Shown: in pieces, positions 24,766 to 33,963 of the stretch
Position numbering within the stretch: the stretch's first letter is position 1
How the letters are laid out: each line of letters opens with the position of its first letter
Source of the DNA: Chloroflexota bacterium
Lineage (GTDB): Bacteria; Chloroflexota; Anaerolineae; UBA4142; SHND01
Reading direction: 5' to 3'
Assembly (NCBI GenBank): GCA_004295045.1
Contig: SHND01000017.1
Span: 97,662-161,661 of the forward strand
Length of the DNA stretch: 64,000 nt
Notes under the pieces: generated by a model
Databases searched by the model: none
What the model saw: the letters and a program-made list of their open reading frames with translations, nothing else
What the model was told of the DNA's origin: nothing
Position numbers and translations under genes: made by a program

Positions 24766-27558
24766 TCACCCTGTATTCCGCAGACCCGCCGCAATCCCAT
24801 TGATCGTCACCACCATTGCGTCCATCAATTCTTGGCGCGCCTCCGTCGCGTCTTCGGGCAACCCGCGTAAACGTTTCAGCACCTCGATTTGAATAAAGTT
24901 CAATGGGTCCACGTATGGATTCCGCAAACGAATCGCGCGCTGTAACACGGGCTCGTTATCGAGAATTTCGTTTTGCTCCGTCAAGCGCAGAATCCAATCA
25001 CGCGTGCGTTCAAACTCGGCGCGGATGTTTCCAAAAATTTCCGCGCGCAAATTTTCATCCTCGACCAATAGCGCGTATTGCGCGGCGATGCCCATGTCTG
25101 CCTTGCCGAGCGCGTTTTGCACATTTTGCAGCATCGTATTGAAAAATTGCCATTCGCGCGTCATGGCGCGGAGCATTGCAACTTTCGCTTCGTCGGTTGC
25201 AACCAAATCCAACGCGCTTCCTAAACCGTACCACCCCGGCAAATTGAAACGCGACTGCATCCAACTGAACACCCACGGAATCGCGCGCAGCGTTTGCACG
25301 GAGGGCGTGTCCTTGCGCCGCGCGGGACGCGAGCCGATGCGCAGCTGTTCGATTTCGTGAATCGGTGTCGCCTGTTCCCAAAATTCGACAAAGCGCGGCG
25401 TTTCATAAACCAACGAACGATACGCGCGCAGCCCCGCCTCTGACAATTCCTCCATCAGCGCGCGCCAAGCATCACGCAGAGATTCCTCTTGCATCGGGCT
25501 CTCATCCGGCAGCAAACTCGCGCGCAGCACCGCATACACAATTTGTTCGAGATGGCGATGCGCGAGATGCGGATTGCCGTAACGCGCGGCAAGCACTTCG
25601 CCCTGTTCGGTGATGCGAAAACGCCCGTCCACAGTACCGGGCGGCTCGGCAAGAATTGCGCGCGAGGGCGGACCGCCGCCGCGCGCGACACTGCCGCCGC
25701 GTCCGTGAAACAACGTCAATGTGACGCCCCGCGCGCGGCACAATTCCGCGAGTGATGTCTTTGCCTGATACAATGCCCAATTCGCCGCGACAAGTCCGCT
25801 CTCTTTGTTGCTGTCCGAATAACCCACCATCACTTGCTGCTGCATTCCGCGCGCGGTGAGGTGTTTTTTGTACGCGGGGTTGGTGAACAAAGTATCCAAA
25901 ATCGCGGCGCTTTGCTCGAGCGCGTCCATCTGTTCAAATAGCGGCACGATATCCAGTTTGTCGGCGATGCCTGCCCAATGCGCGAGCAGCAAAACCGCCA
26001 ACACATCGCTCGCCGATTGCGCCATCGAAATGACAAAGACGCCGAGCGGCTCCGCGCCGTAATTTTCATACGCGCGTTTCAACACTTGGAAAAGCGCGAT
26101 GGTTTCGTTTGTCTCGACGCTGTACGCTCCTCCTTCGCGCAATGCGCGCGGCGGCTGTTCAAGCAAGTACGTCAAATGATCGGCTTGGTCGGGACGCGAC
26201 ATTTTGGCAAAGTGCGGATTGATGTGATGAGCGTACAAGATAGCGTCCACATCGGAAATCAAGCGCGACGATTCTTGGCGAATGTCCAAACGCGCAGAGT
26301 GCAGACCAAAGACTGCCACTTGTTCTTGGAGCGCGCGCAAATCATCGTCCGCGATCAAGCCGCCGCGATCGGCGCGCAAGCTTGCTGCCATCACATCGAG
26401 CGCGTCCGAGAGCTGTCGCGCGTTTTTTAATTTGGGCAGCGGCGCATTCGTTTGTCCGAGCAGCCGCGCTTTGACGGGGTCTTGCGTCGTCTCGTCCAGT
26501 TGTTCTGCCAACGCCGCCAATTTCAACCGGTACGGTTCGCCGGGATAGCGTTTTTGCAAATAGTCCAGATGTTTGCTCGCCGAAACAAAATCGTTCTTCA
26601 ACGACACGCGCAGTTCATTCGAAATGGGCGCGTGATATTCCGAAATCGAAAGTTCGCGTTCCAACTTTTTAATGGCGTCGCGATATTTTTCGACGGCGAG
26701 TCCGCGATTGAGCCGCAGTGATTCGGCGGTCACCTCTGCCGTCACAAAAGGATTGCCGTCGCGGTCGCCGCCAATCCACGAACCAAATCGAATAAATTGT
26801 TTCGGCGGATCGAGTTCGGAATAATGTGTTTGCAGCGCGCGGCGCAAATCGTTGTACAGACGCGGCACCACCTCCCACAAAATCGTGTCGAGAAAAAACA
26901 GACCCGTGCGGACTTCGTCTGTCACTTCGGGACGCGTGGTGCGCGCCCGTTCGGTGAGCCAGTGCGAATGAATTTCCGCGCGTAAATGTTGCAGCCACTC
27001 GTCACGCTCGCGCGGTAATAAATCGGGGCGGTCCAATTCGTACAACACCTGCGCCATACGCGCGAGTTTGGACAAGAGCGACCGGCGGCGCGCTTCGGTG
27101 GGATGCGCGGTAAAGACGAGTTCCACGCGCAAGCGTTCGAGCAGCGCGGCGACGCGTTCACGCGAAATATTTTGCGCGCGAAATTCTTCAAACGCTTTGG
27201 CGATGGATTCCTCACCGGCTTGTGGATCGGTCGCGCGTTCGCGGTCGCGCAAGACGCGAACGCGGTGCTGTTCTTCAGCGAGATTGATGAGGTCGAAATA
27301 CGCGGTGAACGCGAGCGCGATGCGATTCAAGGTGGGCGCATCGTAGCGCGCGATCTGTGCGATAAGGAGGTCTGCCGCGTTCGCTTGATCGCTGCGGCGC
27401 GCTTTGGCGAGAGCGCGTACTGTTTCTTCGGCTTTAAAGAGCGCGTCGCCCTCTTGGGCGCGCAGTGTTTCGCCGAGCAGATCACCCAGCAGATGAATAT
27501 CACGCGAAAGAGGCGAGGGTTCCGCTTCAATCTGGATATGACTCGTTTTTGTTGGCAT
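24766..27558 (-). CDS. ppc: Phosphoenolpyruvate carboxylase
   Basis: This 930-residue enzyme converts phosphoenolpyruvate and bicarbonate to oxaloacetate. Signatures include the first active-site region 'VFTAHPTEARRRSLL', 'GSWIGGDRDGNPFVTAEVT', 'VMVGYSDSNKESG', and the glycine-rich 'FHGRGGSVARGGGP'. The C-terminus ends in NTG, matching the conserved family end. Length is normal. It is transcribed alone, convergent with the OsmC gene and divergent from the LCP gene. A short N-terminal extension carries no regulatory phosphorylation motif. Confidence 0.97.
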   Translation of the reverse strand: MPTKTSHIQIEAEPSPLSRDIHLLGDLLGETLRAQEGDALFKAEETVRALAKARRSDQANAADLLIAQIARYDAPTLNRIALAFTAYFDLINLAEEQHRVRVLRDRERATDPQAGEESIAKAFEEFRAQNISRERVAALLERLRVELVFTAHPTEARRRSLLSKLARMAQVLYELDRPDLLPRERDEWLQHLRAEIHSHWLTERARTTRPEVTDEVRTGLFFLDTILWEVVPRLYNDLRRALQTHYSELDPPKQFIRFGSWIGGDRDGNPFVTAEVTAESLRLNRGLAVEKYRDAIKKLERELSISEYHAPISNELRVSLKNDFVSASKHLDYLQKRYPGEPYRLKLAALAEQLDETTQDPVKARLLGQTNAPLPKLKNARQLSDALDVMAASLRADRGGLIADDDLRALQEQVAVFGLHSARLDIRQESSRLISDVDAILYAHHINPHFAKMSRPDQADHLTYLLEQPPRALREGGAYSVETNETIALFQVLKRAYENYGAEPLGVFVISMAQSASDVLAVLLLAHWAGIADKLDIVPLFEQMDALEQSAAILDTLFTNPAYKKHLTARGMQQQVMVGYSDSNKESGLVAANWALYQAKTSLAELCRARGVTLTLFHGRGGSVARGGGPPSRAILAEPPGTVDGRFRITEQGEVLAARYGNPHLAHRHLEQIVYAVLRASLLPDESPMQEESLRDAWRALMEELSEAGLRAYRSLVYETPRFVEFWEQATPIHEIEQLRIGSRPARRKDTPSVQTLRAIPWVFSWMQSRFNLPGWYGLGSALDLVATDEAKVAMLRAMTREWQFFNTMLQNVQNALGKADMGIAAQYALLVEDENLRAEIFGNIRAEFERTRDWILRLTEQNEILDNEPVLQRAIRLRNPYVDPLNFIQIEVLKRLRGLPEDATEARQELMDAMVVTINGIAAGLRNTG

Positions 27559-27650
27559 TGCGATGCGCTATCCCTTTTCTTCAGGCGGCGACTTGCAATC
27601 GCAAGTCGTCAAGCTATGCGGCGCGCGCGAGTTATTGTATCATTGCCATT

Positions 27651-28787
27651 GTGGCTCGACGACGACAACGCCGCGCGGCGGCGCAACCACAAAATTCACC
27701 AAATCGTTTGTCACGCATCGTGATCGGTTTGGTATTTGCGTCGTTAGTTCTCGGCGCACTCGGATTTTATTTTAGCGCGCAAACGACCGAGTTGACGCAA
27801 TCTGTTTTTGGCTCGCAAGCGATGTTGGACCTTACGACAGCCGTTCCGCCCACGCCGCGCGGTGCATTCGTTCCTCCCGAAGAGGCAGAGGACTCGAACA
27901 TTCTAAATCAACCGACGATTCCTTTGCAAGCAGCAACTCCGTTGCTGCCTGCTTCCGGTAAATTGGACAAGACGTTGAATGTTTTGCTGCTCGGCAGCGA
28001 TCGCCGCCCGAACGACCCGGTGTGGCGCACCGATGTAATGATGATCGCGTTCATTGATGCGGCGAATGGACGCGCGGCGGTTTTGAGCTTGCCGCGCGAC
28101 CTGTACGTGAACATTCCGACGCGCGGGTGGGACCGTTTGAACATTGCCGATTTTTGGGGCGAATATACAAAGTATCCGGGCGGCGGACCCGGTTTGATGA
28201 AAAAGGTAGTCGCCGATAATTTTGAAATTCGGATTGACAAATATGCGCGAGTGGATTTCGACGGCTTTAAGCGAATTATTGACACGCTCGGCGGAATTGA
28301 CGTGAACGTGCCGTGCGAAATCGAAGATGATTTCATTGATGCGAGTTCGCCGACAGGCTTTCGCCATTTTCAAGTGGACGCGGGAATGCAGCACATGGAT
28401 GGCGACACCGCGTTGATGTTTGTGCGTCAGCGTCATAATACGGGCGATGTTTCGCGCGCGCAGCGACAGCAGCGCGTGTTGTACGCCTTGCGCGAAAAAA
28501 TCATGTCGCCGAACATCGTGCCGAAAATTCCCGCGCTGTATCAGCAGCTGCAAGACACGGTTCAAACCGATTTCGGACCTTTGGATTTGCCGGGCTTGAT
28601 CCAAATCGGAACGAATGTGAAACCGGGCAATATTCGCGGGCGCGTGGTTGACGAGACGATGTGGAATTTTTGGACGACGCCCGACGGGAAATCGGTGTTG
28701 GTGTTTGATAAAAATAAAGTGCGCGCGGCGGTGGATGATTTGTTCAATGCCCCGACGATTGAGGAAAGCAAGGTGGTGTGTCAGTAG
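27651..28787 (+). CDS. LytR-CpsA-Psr (LCP) family protein
   Basis: The 378-residue protein has a basic N-terminus, a membrane anchor (about 22-42), a Pro/Thr-rich linker, and the LCP domain from 'LNVLLLGSDRRPNDPVWRTDVMMIAF'. The domain continues with 'SLPRDLYVNIP', 'VDFDGFKRIIDTLGGIDVNV', and the arginine motif 'FVRQRHNTGDVSRAQRQQ'. LCP enzymes attach undecaprenyl-linked glycopolymers to the cell wall or to proteins. The GTG at 27651 is the most probable start, since the region upstream lies opposite the ppc start. A Chloroflexota cell wall role is inferred. Confidence 0.88.
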   Translation: MARRRQRRAAAQPQNSPNRLSRIVIGLVFASLVLGALGFYFSAQTTELTQSVFGSQAMLDLTTAVPPTPRGAFVPPEEAEDSNILNQPTIPLQAATPLLPASGKLDKTLNVLLLGSDRRPNDPVWRTDVMMIAFIDAANGRAAVLSLPRDLYVNIPTRGWDRLNIADFWGEYTKYPGGGPGLMKKVVADNFEIRIDKYARVDFDGFKRIIDTLGGIDVNVPCEIEDDFIDASSPTGFRHFQVDAGMQHMDGDTALMFVRQRHNTGDVSRAQRQQRVLYALREKIMSPNIVPKIPALYQQLQDTVQTDFGPLDLPGLIQIGTNVKPGNIRGRVVDETMWNFWTTPDGKSVLVFDKNKVRAAVDDLFNAPTIEESKVVCQ

Positions 28788-28847
28788 AGTGCGATAGTGC
28801 AATCGTGCAAGCGTGACGATTTGCAAGACGCGATTGGCGATACGCGA

Positions 28848-29177
28848 TTATCTCATCACAAATTGCAGCCCCCACAATATCAGCATCCCCACCACGATTG
28901 TCACCAGCACATTTTTCGTGCGCCACGCGACAATGACCGCGATGATTCCCGCGAGCAGCCGCGCGTTGAACGGCGATAAATTTACTCCGCCATCTTGAAT
29001 CAAAATTTCCGGCAGCGTAATTGCCGACAACACCGCAATCGGCACAAACATCAACGCGCGCGTGAACCATTCGGGCATTGTGACGCGTCCGTGAATTGCG
29101 ATGAACGAAAAACGAATGAGAAACGTCACAATGCCGCACGCGATAATCGTAAGCCACAAGTAGAGGGATAATTCCAT
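28848..29177 (-). CDS. azlD: AzlD-type branched-chain amino acid exporter subunit
   Basis: The 109-residue four-helix protein begins MELSLYLWLTIIACGIVTFLIRFSF and has the AzlD segment 'RALMFVPIAVLSAITLPEIL'. AzlC and AzlD together export branched-chain amino acids or their analogues. Usually the two genes touch or overlap, with azlC first. Here azlC is upstream on the same strand, but a 268-bp stretch containing a tandem repeat lies between them, so coupling may be lost. Confidence 0.88.
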   Translation of the reverse strand: MELSLYLWLTIIACGIVTFLIRFSFIAIHGRVTMPEWFTRALMFVPIAVLSAITLPEILIQDGGVNLSPFNARLLAGIIAVIVAWRTKNVLVTIVVGMLILWGLQFVMR

Positions 29178-29241
29178 GTAGAGAGACCTGAGACATTACA
29201 GCAAAATTTTTCTTGATGGGGCGCGAGATGTGAGACTAGAT

Positions 29242-29426
29242 TTAATTACTGATGTTACGCAGAGGTTGGGCAAATTTCAAATTTGCCGTACGTTGGCGCA
29301 CTATATTTTAGGATATGTGCGTAACATGAGTTAATTACTGATGTTACGCAGAGGTAGGGCAAATTTGAAATTTGCCGTACGTTGGCGCACTATATTTTAG
29401 GATATGTGCGTAACATGAGTTAATTA
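29242..29426. repeat. Two tandem copies (plus 7 bp) of an 89-bp palindromic repeat
   Basis: Copies span 29242-29330 and 29331-29419, differing at only a couple of bases, and a third copy begins TTAATTA at 29420. Each copy has terminal inverted ATGTTACGC/GCGTAACAT and a central near-perfect palindrome around GGCAAATTT and AAATTTGCC. There is no open reading frame. It resembles a small palindromic interspersed or MITE-like element. Confidence 0.9.
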
Positions 29427-29445
29427 TTTCCGCGTTTGTCCGCGT

Positions 29446-30141
29446 TCATCCGCGTCCAACCTCTGCGCGCGTTTCGAGTGCGAACCCAATCGCAATCGCC
29501 ACAATCGCCGCGACGATGTAGCCCAACTTGTACGGCAGCCCAAACGCGATGACGCCGCCAATCGCAGCGACGAACGCGCAAATCATGTACGCGCGTGTTT
29601 TCAACATCGGTACTACAATCGCGATAAAGGTCAACGGTAAAGCAAAATCGAGTGACCATTCGGAGGGCACTTGGGCGCCGACAAAAATTCCCACTGCCGT
29701 ACTCGCTTGCCAAAAACTCCACAACGTTAGCCCCGCGCCAAACAAGAACCAGTGTCGTTCTTTTGGTTCGCCCGCCGCTTGAAAATGAGCAATCGCCATT
29801 GCATACGCTTCATCGGTCAGCAAATACGCGAGCAGCATTTTCCACCCGACGGATAATTTTTCGAGATACGGCGCGAGCGAGGCGCTGTACAAGGCGTGCC
29901 GCAAATTCACCGCAAACACGGTCAAAATCAAAACGAGCGCGGGTGTGCCTGCGACGATGAGGGGCGCGGCGATAAATTGTGACGAACCGCCGAAAATCAC
30001 CGCCGACATGGCTTGGGCGATAGAGATGGGTAGCCCAAGTTGTGCCGCGAGCGCGCCATAAATGAAACCGAACGGCGCGACGCCAACCATCAACGGCAAT
30101 TCCGCGCGGATGCCTGCAAAAAATTCTTGTCGTGATGTCAT
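29446..30141 (-). CDS. azlC: AzlC-type branched-chain amino acid exporter subunit
   Basis: The 231-residue protein has seven to eight hydrophobic helices and the AzlC core: 'FGFIYGALAAQLGLPISIAQAMS', 'FGGSSQFIAAPLI', 'VNLRHALYSASLAPYL' and 'YLLTDEAYAMAI'. It is the large subunit of the branched-chain amino acid exporter. Its partner azlD lies 268 bp downstream, beyond the 89-bp tandem repeat. The C-terminus 'ETRAEVGRG' reads into a short repeat-rich sequence (CGCGTT-type words at 29428-29460), which may have altered the original end. Confidence 0.9.
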   Translation of the reverse strand: MTSRQEFFAGIRAELPLMVGVAPFGFIYGALAAQLGLPISIAQAMSAVIFGGSSQFIAAPLIVAGTPALVLILTVFAVNLRHALYSASLAPYLEKLSVGWKMLLAYLLTDEAYAMAIAHFQAAGEPKERHWFLFGAGLTLWSFWQASTAVGIFVGAQVPSEWSLDFALPLTFIAIVVPMLKTRAYMICAFVAAIGGVIAFGLPYKLGYIVAAIVAIAIGFALETRAEVGRG

Positions 30142-30150
30142 GGGATTGAA

Positions 30151-30218
30151 AACGCGAATCTACGCGAATCGGAACGAATTATTGTTTCGTTTCGTAAAGA
30201 TTCGCGTAGATTCGCGTT
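30151..30218. repeat. Long inverted repeat between argH and azlC
   Basis: Perfect 20-bp arms (30151-30170 and 30199-30218), each made of a doubled CGCGAATCTA-type ten-base word, enclose an inner AACGAA/TTCGTT stem. It lies in the 96-bp gap after argH... azlC reading on the minus strand. No T run follows. It could act as an mRNA-stabilising hairpin or be a repetitive extragenic element. Confidence 0.85.
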
Positions 30219-30237
30219 ACATTTGCTTTCAAAAATT

Positions 30238-31605
30238 TTACTCGACTCTACTCAACGAAACTTTTGCCAATTCTAACTGTTCGCGTACCGCGCCCGTGCC
30301 GCCAAAAACATTGCGCGCTTTCACCGACGCGTCGAAATCGAAAACGGCATACACGTCAGCATCGAATTTATCCGACGCCGCGCGAAAATCTTCCAATGGA
30401 AGCGCCGACAATTTCGCATCCCGCGTTTCTACCAATTTCACCAAGCCGCCGACGATGTGATGCGCTTGGCGAAACGGCACGCCGCGCCGCACGAGATATT
30501 CCGCGAGGTCTGTCGCCAACATACTTTCGTCCAACGCCGCGCGCATTTTGTCCGCGTTGACGCGCATCGTTTGTATCACGCCCGTCACAATGGGCAGCGT
30601 CATTTCGAGCGTATCCGCTGCGTCGAACAATGGCTCTTTGTCTTCTTGAAAATCTTTGTTGTAAGTGGAGGGCGCACCTTTCACCACAACAAGCAGCGTG
30701 TTTAGGTCGCCAATCACGCGCCCCGTTTTGCCGCGCACGAGTTCCAACGCGTCGGGATTTTTTTTCTGCGGCATCAGCGACGAACCCGTTGTGTACGCGT
30801 CGTTCATTTCGATAAAACCAAATTCGGGCGCGGAATAGTAAATGAAATCTTCGGCGAGACGCGCCAGATGAATTTGTACGAACGACGCGGCGAAAAGAAA
30901 TTCTGTGATGAAATCACGATCACTCACTGCGTCGAGCGAATTTTCGCTGACGCGTTCAAAACCCAATTCACGCGCGAGAAACTCACGGTCAATCGAAAAT
31001 GGATTTCCCGCCAGCGCGCCCGAACCCAATGGCAAAACACTGGCGCGTTTTTGCGCGTCGGCAAAACGTTCGCGGTCGCGTTGGAGCATCCAGAAAAACG
31101 ACAAGAGATAATGCGCGAACGAAATCGGCTGCGCGCGGCGAACGTGCGTGTAACCGGGGAGAAGAGTGTCGAGATGTTGTTCGGCTTGTTGGCAGATGGC
31201 AGATAGCAGATGGCGGATAGCAGAATCAGTGCGCGCAATCGCATCCATCACGTAGAGTCGCGTATCCGTTGCGACTTGGTCGTTGCGCGAGCGTCCCGTG
31301 TGGAGTTTGTGCGCGGGTTCGCCAATCAGTTCAAACAAGCGGCGTTCGACGGCGGTGTGAATATCCTCGTCGTGTGGCGTCGAGATGAATTCGCCGCGCG
31401 AAAATTCTTTGCGTACAAGATTCAGTCCGCGCTCAATTTCATTCGCCTCGAATTCGGAAATAATTTCCGCGCGCGCCAACGCTTTCGCATACGCGATGCT
31501 GCCGCGAATGTCCGCGTCGTATAACCGCCAATCGAAATGAAAAGAATTGTTGAACCGCGCGAATAATTCGTCCGGTTCTTTGTCGAAACGGGAGCCCCAC
31601 AACAT
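30238..31605 (-). CDS. argH: Argininosuccinate lyase
   Basis: The 455-residue enzyme from the ATG at 31605 (MLWGSRFDKEPDE) splits argininosuccinate into arginine and fumarate. The family signature is present as GSSLMPQKKNPD, and other landmarks are 'HTGRSRNDQVATDTRLY', 'LPGYTHVRRAQPISFAHYLL' and 'PLGSGALAGNPFSIDRE'. An in-frame extension of 16 codons upstream is made of heptad repeats and is unlikely to be translated. Within the gene, residues encoded by 31191-31225 are themselves a heptad array. Same strand as argG, 57 bp downstream of it. Confidence 0.95.
   Translation of the reverse strand: MLWGSRFDKEPDELFARFNNSFHFDWRLYDADIRGSIAYAKALARAEIISEFEANEIERGLNLVRKEFSRGEFISTPHDEDIHTAVERRLFELIGEPAHKLHTGRSRNDQVATDTRLYVMDAIARTDSAIRHLLSAICQQAEQHLDTLLPGYTHVRRAQPISFAHYLLSFFWMLQRDRERFADAQKRASVLPLGSGALAGNPFSIDREFLARELGFERVSENSLDAVSDRDFITEFLFAASFVQIHLARLAEDFIYYSAPEFGFIEMNDAYTTGSSLMPQKKNPDALELVRGKTGRVIGDLNTLLVVVKGAPSTYNKDFQEDKEPLFDAADTLEMTLPIVTGVIQTMRVNADKMRAALDESMLATDLAEYLVRRGVPFRQAHHIVGGLVKLVETRDAKLSALPLEDFRAASDKFDADVYAVFDFDASVKARNVFGGTGAVREQLELAKVSLSRVE
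31191..31225. repeat. Five heptanucleotide units inside argH
   Basis: Five consecutive seven-base units of the form (G/A)GC(A/G)GA(T/A) occur within the argH coding frame, encoding the helix 'SAIRHLLSAICQQ'. The same units occur in the array next to lysX. The family length in this region does not seem changed. Confidence 0.75.
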
Positions 31606-31607
31606 AA

Positions 31608-31635
31608 GGGATGAGTAATGAGGGATGAGGGATGA
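31608..31635. repeat. Heptad repeat array in the argG-argH gap
   Basis: Four seven-base units (GGGATGA, GTAATGA, GGGATGA, GGGATGA) lie immediately upstream of the argH start codon. They replace the position where a ribosome-binding site would be expected. Confidence 0.75.
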
Positions 31636-31661
31636 GTGAACAACTTCGTTCACCCAATCAC

Positions 31662-32894
31662 CTAATCACCAAATTCGAGTTTTCCAAGAATCCCCTGATT
31701 CACCATACTCCGCACCGTTATCGGCAGACCAAAGAGATTGATGAAACCGTCGGCGTGCTGCTGGTTGAAAATTTCATCGCGCATGAACGTGACGACAGAT
31801 TCTTGATAGAGCGAGTACGGCGATTTGCGTCCGGCGGTGATGATGTTGCCTTTGTACAATTTCAATTTCACTGTCCCCGTTGTGCGTTCTTGCGTTTTGG
31901 TCACGAACGCGTCGAGCGCTTCGCGTAATGGCGTGAACCACAAACCGTAATAGACGAGCTCGCCGTATTTTTGCGCGACCAAATCTTTATAGTGCATCGT
32001 TTCGCGGTCGAGCGTCAACGCTTCGAGTTCGCGGTGCGCCCAATACAACAGCGCGCCGCCGGGCGTTTCGTACACGCCGCGCGATTTCATGCCGACGAGA
32101 CGATTCTCGACCAAATCCACGCGCCCGATGCCGTTCGCCGCGCCCAGCGCGTTTAATTTTTCGACGATTTGCACCGGCTCTAATCCTTCGCCGTCCACCG
32201 CAATCGGCGTGCCTTGCCGAAATTCGATTTCAACATACGTCGGCTGGTCGGGCGCGTTTTCGGGCGAGACGGAAAGTTGGAACATGTCCTCGACGGGTTC
32301 GTTCCATGGGTCTTCGAGTTCGCCGCCTTCGTGCGAAAGATGCCAGAGGTTGCCGTCGCGCGAATAAATTTTCTTGGACGTTTGCGAAACAGAGACATTG
32401 TGCGCGGCGGCGTACGCGAGCGCGTCGTCGCGTCCTTTGATGTCCCATTCGCGCCACGGCGCGATAATTTTCATTTGCGGCGCGAACGCTTTGTACGTCA
32501 ATTCAAAACGCACTTGGTCGTTGCCCTTGCCCGTCGCGCCGTGCGCCACCGCGTCCGCGCCTTCGGCGAGTGCGACTTGGATTTGATGTTTCGCGATGAC
32601 GGGACGCGCGAACGATGTGCCGAGCAGATATTTTTCTTCGTATTGCGCGCCCGCGCGCAGCGTGGGAAAAATATATTCAGTGACGAATTCGTGTTTCAAA
32701 TCTTGGACGATGCATTTGGACGCGCCGCTCGCCACCGCTTTTTTTGCTACCGCATCCATATCGTCGCCCTGCCCGATGTCGGCGGTGTAACAAATCACTT
32801 CGCAGCCGTAATTTTCGACGAGCCACGGGACGATGACAGAGGTGTCGAGTCCGCCGGAATAGGCGAGGACGACTTTGGAGATGTTCGGATTCAT
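31662..32894 (-). CDS. argG: Argininosuccinate synthase
   Basis: The 410-residue enzyme from ATG 32894 ([19 protein letters not shown]) joins citrulline and aspartate using ATP. The N-type ATP pyrophosphatase P-loop [10 protein letters not shown], '[10 protein letters not shown]', '[14 protein letters not shown]' and '[22 protein letters not shown]' are all intact. Length is normal. It is followed by argH and preceded by the LysX-type ligase on the same strand, so arginine genes and LysW-linked genes form one cluster. Heptad repeats occupy the space upstream of the start codon. Confidence 0.96.
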   Translation of the reverse strand: MNPNISKVVLAYSGGLDTSVIVPWLVENYGCEVICYTADIGQGDDMDAVAKKAVASGASKCIVQDLKHEFVTEYIFPTLRAGAQYEEKYLLGTSFARPVIAKHQIQVALAEGADAVAHGATGKGNDQVRFELTYKAFAPQMKIIAPWREWDIKGRDDALAYAAAHNVSVSQTSKKIYSRDGNLWHLSHEGGELEDPWNEPVEDMFQLSVSPENAPDQPTYVEIEFRQGTPIAVDGEGLEPVQIVEKLNALGAANGIGRVDLVENRLVGMKSRGVYETPGGALLYWAHRELEALTLDRETMHYKDLVAQKYGELVYYGLWFTPLREALDAFVTKTQERTTGTVKLKLYKGNIITAGRKSPYSLYQESVVTFMRDEIFNQQHADGFINLFGLPITVRSMVNQGILGKLEFGD

Positions 32895-32901
32895 GGTTGG
32901 G

Positions 32902-32963
32902 GTAGCAAGTAGCAAGTAGCAAGTAGCAAGTAGTAGGGTTCCCTACTACCTTCTACCTACTAC
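32902..32963. repeat. Heptad repeat array between lysX-type gene and argG
   Basis: Four perfect GTAGCAA units are followed, after a short spacer, by complementary-type CTACTACC words (32942-32963). The two arms form a long imperfect hairpin. The right arm encodes the last residues and stop codon of the LysX-type gene, showing that the array has grown into coding sequence. Confidence 0.8.
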
Positions 32964-33837
32964 CTGAAACTTGGATTAGATAATCAATAATTTTATTCGG
33001 AATATCCGCGCCCGTCGCCGTTTCACTGCCGCGAAATTCGGGCGTGGGATTGATTTCGTTGATGAGATAGCCGCGCGTTTCATCTTCAATCACGTCAATC
33101 GCGAGAAAACCGCCGCCCACCGCGTTCGACGCGGCGCGCGCGATTTTTTCCAACGCGTCGTCAACGGGACACGGCGTCGAACTTGCGCCGCGCGCGGTGT
33201 TCGTGACCCAATGTTCGGAGGAGCGATAGATCGCAGAAATAATTTCATCGCCGAGCATGATGATGCGAATGTCGCGCCCCGGTTTTTTGATGTACTCTTG
33301 CAGATAAAAAATTTCGTGGAGAAAATGCCCCAGCACCGATTTGTGTTCGAGCAGCGCTTCGGCGGCTTCGCGGTCATTCACTTTGGATACGAGTCTGCCC
33401 CACGAACCGATGACGGGTTTCAAGACGACGGGATAGCCCATCGTTTCAATCGCTTCGAGCGCGGCTTCGGGCGTGAACGCGATTTCCGTGCGCGGCGAGG
33501 GAACATTGTGTTGGGATAACGCGGCGGTGGTCAACAATTTATCACCGCACGTTGCGACGACGCTCGCGCGATTCACCGTTTTCACGCCCCACGAATTGAG
33601 AATTTGCAGCGCGTACAGTCCGCGCGTAAATTCCATTGCGCGGTCGAGAATTACATCGAACGATTTGAAATGTGCGGGCTCGACGATATTCCCTTCCGAG
33701 ACATGTCCATTCGGCGTCAAATTAAAAACGATTTCTCTGTCGTCAATGAGTTCGTGTTCAATGCCGCGCTTGTTCAACGCCTCGATGAGCAGTTTTTCCT
33801 CAAACCGCACGCGCGAATAGATGAGACCGATTTTCAT
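32953..33837 (-). CDS. lysX: LysX/ArgX-type LysW-amino acid ligase (ATP-grasp)
   Basis: This 294-residue ATP-grasp ligase attaches the alpha-amino group of aminoadipate (LysX) or glutamate (ArgX) to the C-terminal glutamate of LysW. It begins MKIGLIYSRVRFEEKLLI and has 'KPVIGSWGRLVSKV', 'YIKKPGRDIRIIMLGDEIISAIYR' and the metal-binding 'YLINEINPTPEFRGSE'. LysW is encoded immediately upstream and argG/argH downstream, which favours an arginine role, but substrate specificity cannot be settled from residues I can name. An upstream in-frame extension consists of repeats and is rejected. Confidence 0.9.
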   Translation of the reverse strand: MKIGLIYSRVRFEEKLLIEALNKRGIEHELIDDREIVFNLTPNGHVSEGNIVEPAHFKSFDVILDRAMEFTRGLYALQILNSWGVKTVNRASVVATCGDKLLTTAALSQHNVPSPRTEIAFTPEAALEAIETMGYPVVLKPVIGSWGRLVSKVNDREAAEALLEHKSVLGHFLHEIFYLQEYIKKPGRDIRIIMLGDEIISAIYRSSEHWVTNTARGASSTPCPVDDALEKIARAASNAVGGGFLAIDVIEDETRGYLINEINPTPEFRGSETATGADIPNKIIDYLIQVSGSR

Positions 33838-33963
33838 GGCAGATAGCAAATGGCTGATAGCAAATGGCTGATAGCGGCGCTGATTACAGCGCAATAGCCG
33901 ATGGTATCAACACGCTTGGTCGTTTGCCATCGGCTATTCGCTATTTGCTATCGGCTATCGGCT
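33836..33963. repeat. Dyad heptad repeat region between lysW and lysX-type gene
   Basis: The left arm has units ATAGCAA/ATGGCTG repeated (to 33876). The right arm has five GCTAT(T/C)N-type units (33932-33963). Between them lies a perfect 12-bp inverted repeat, AATAGCCGATGG (33893-33904) with its complement at 33927-33938. It fills nearly the whole intergenic space. Confidence 0.8.

Noticed and set aside
27903..28826. 307-residue minus-strand frame opposite the LCP gene
   Set aside because: It has His/Arg/Asn-rich composition typical of an antisense shadow and no motif; the LCP frame is convincing.
32902..32963. CRISPR array
   Set aside because: Units are only seven bases with no spacers and no cas genes nearby. 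The same holds for the other heptad arrays.
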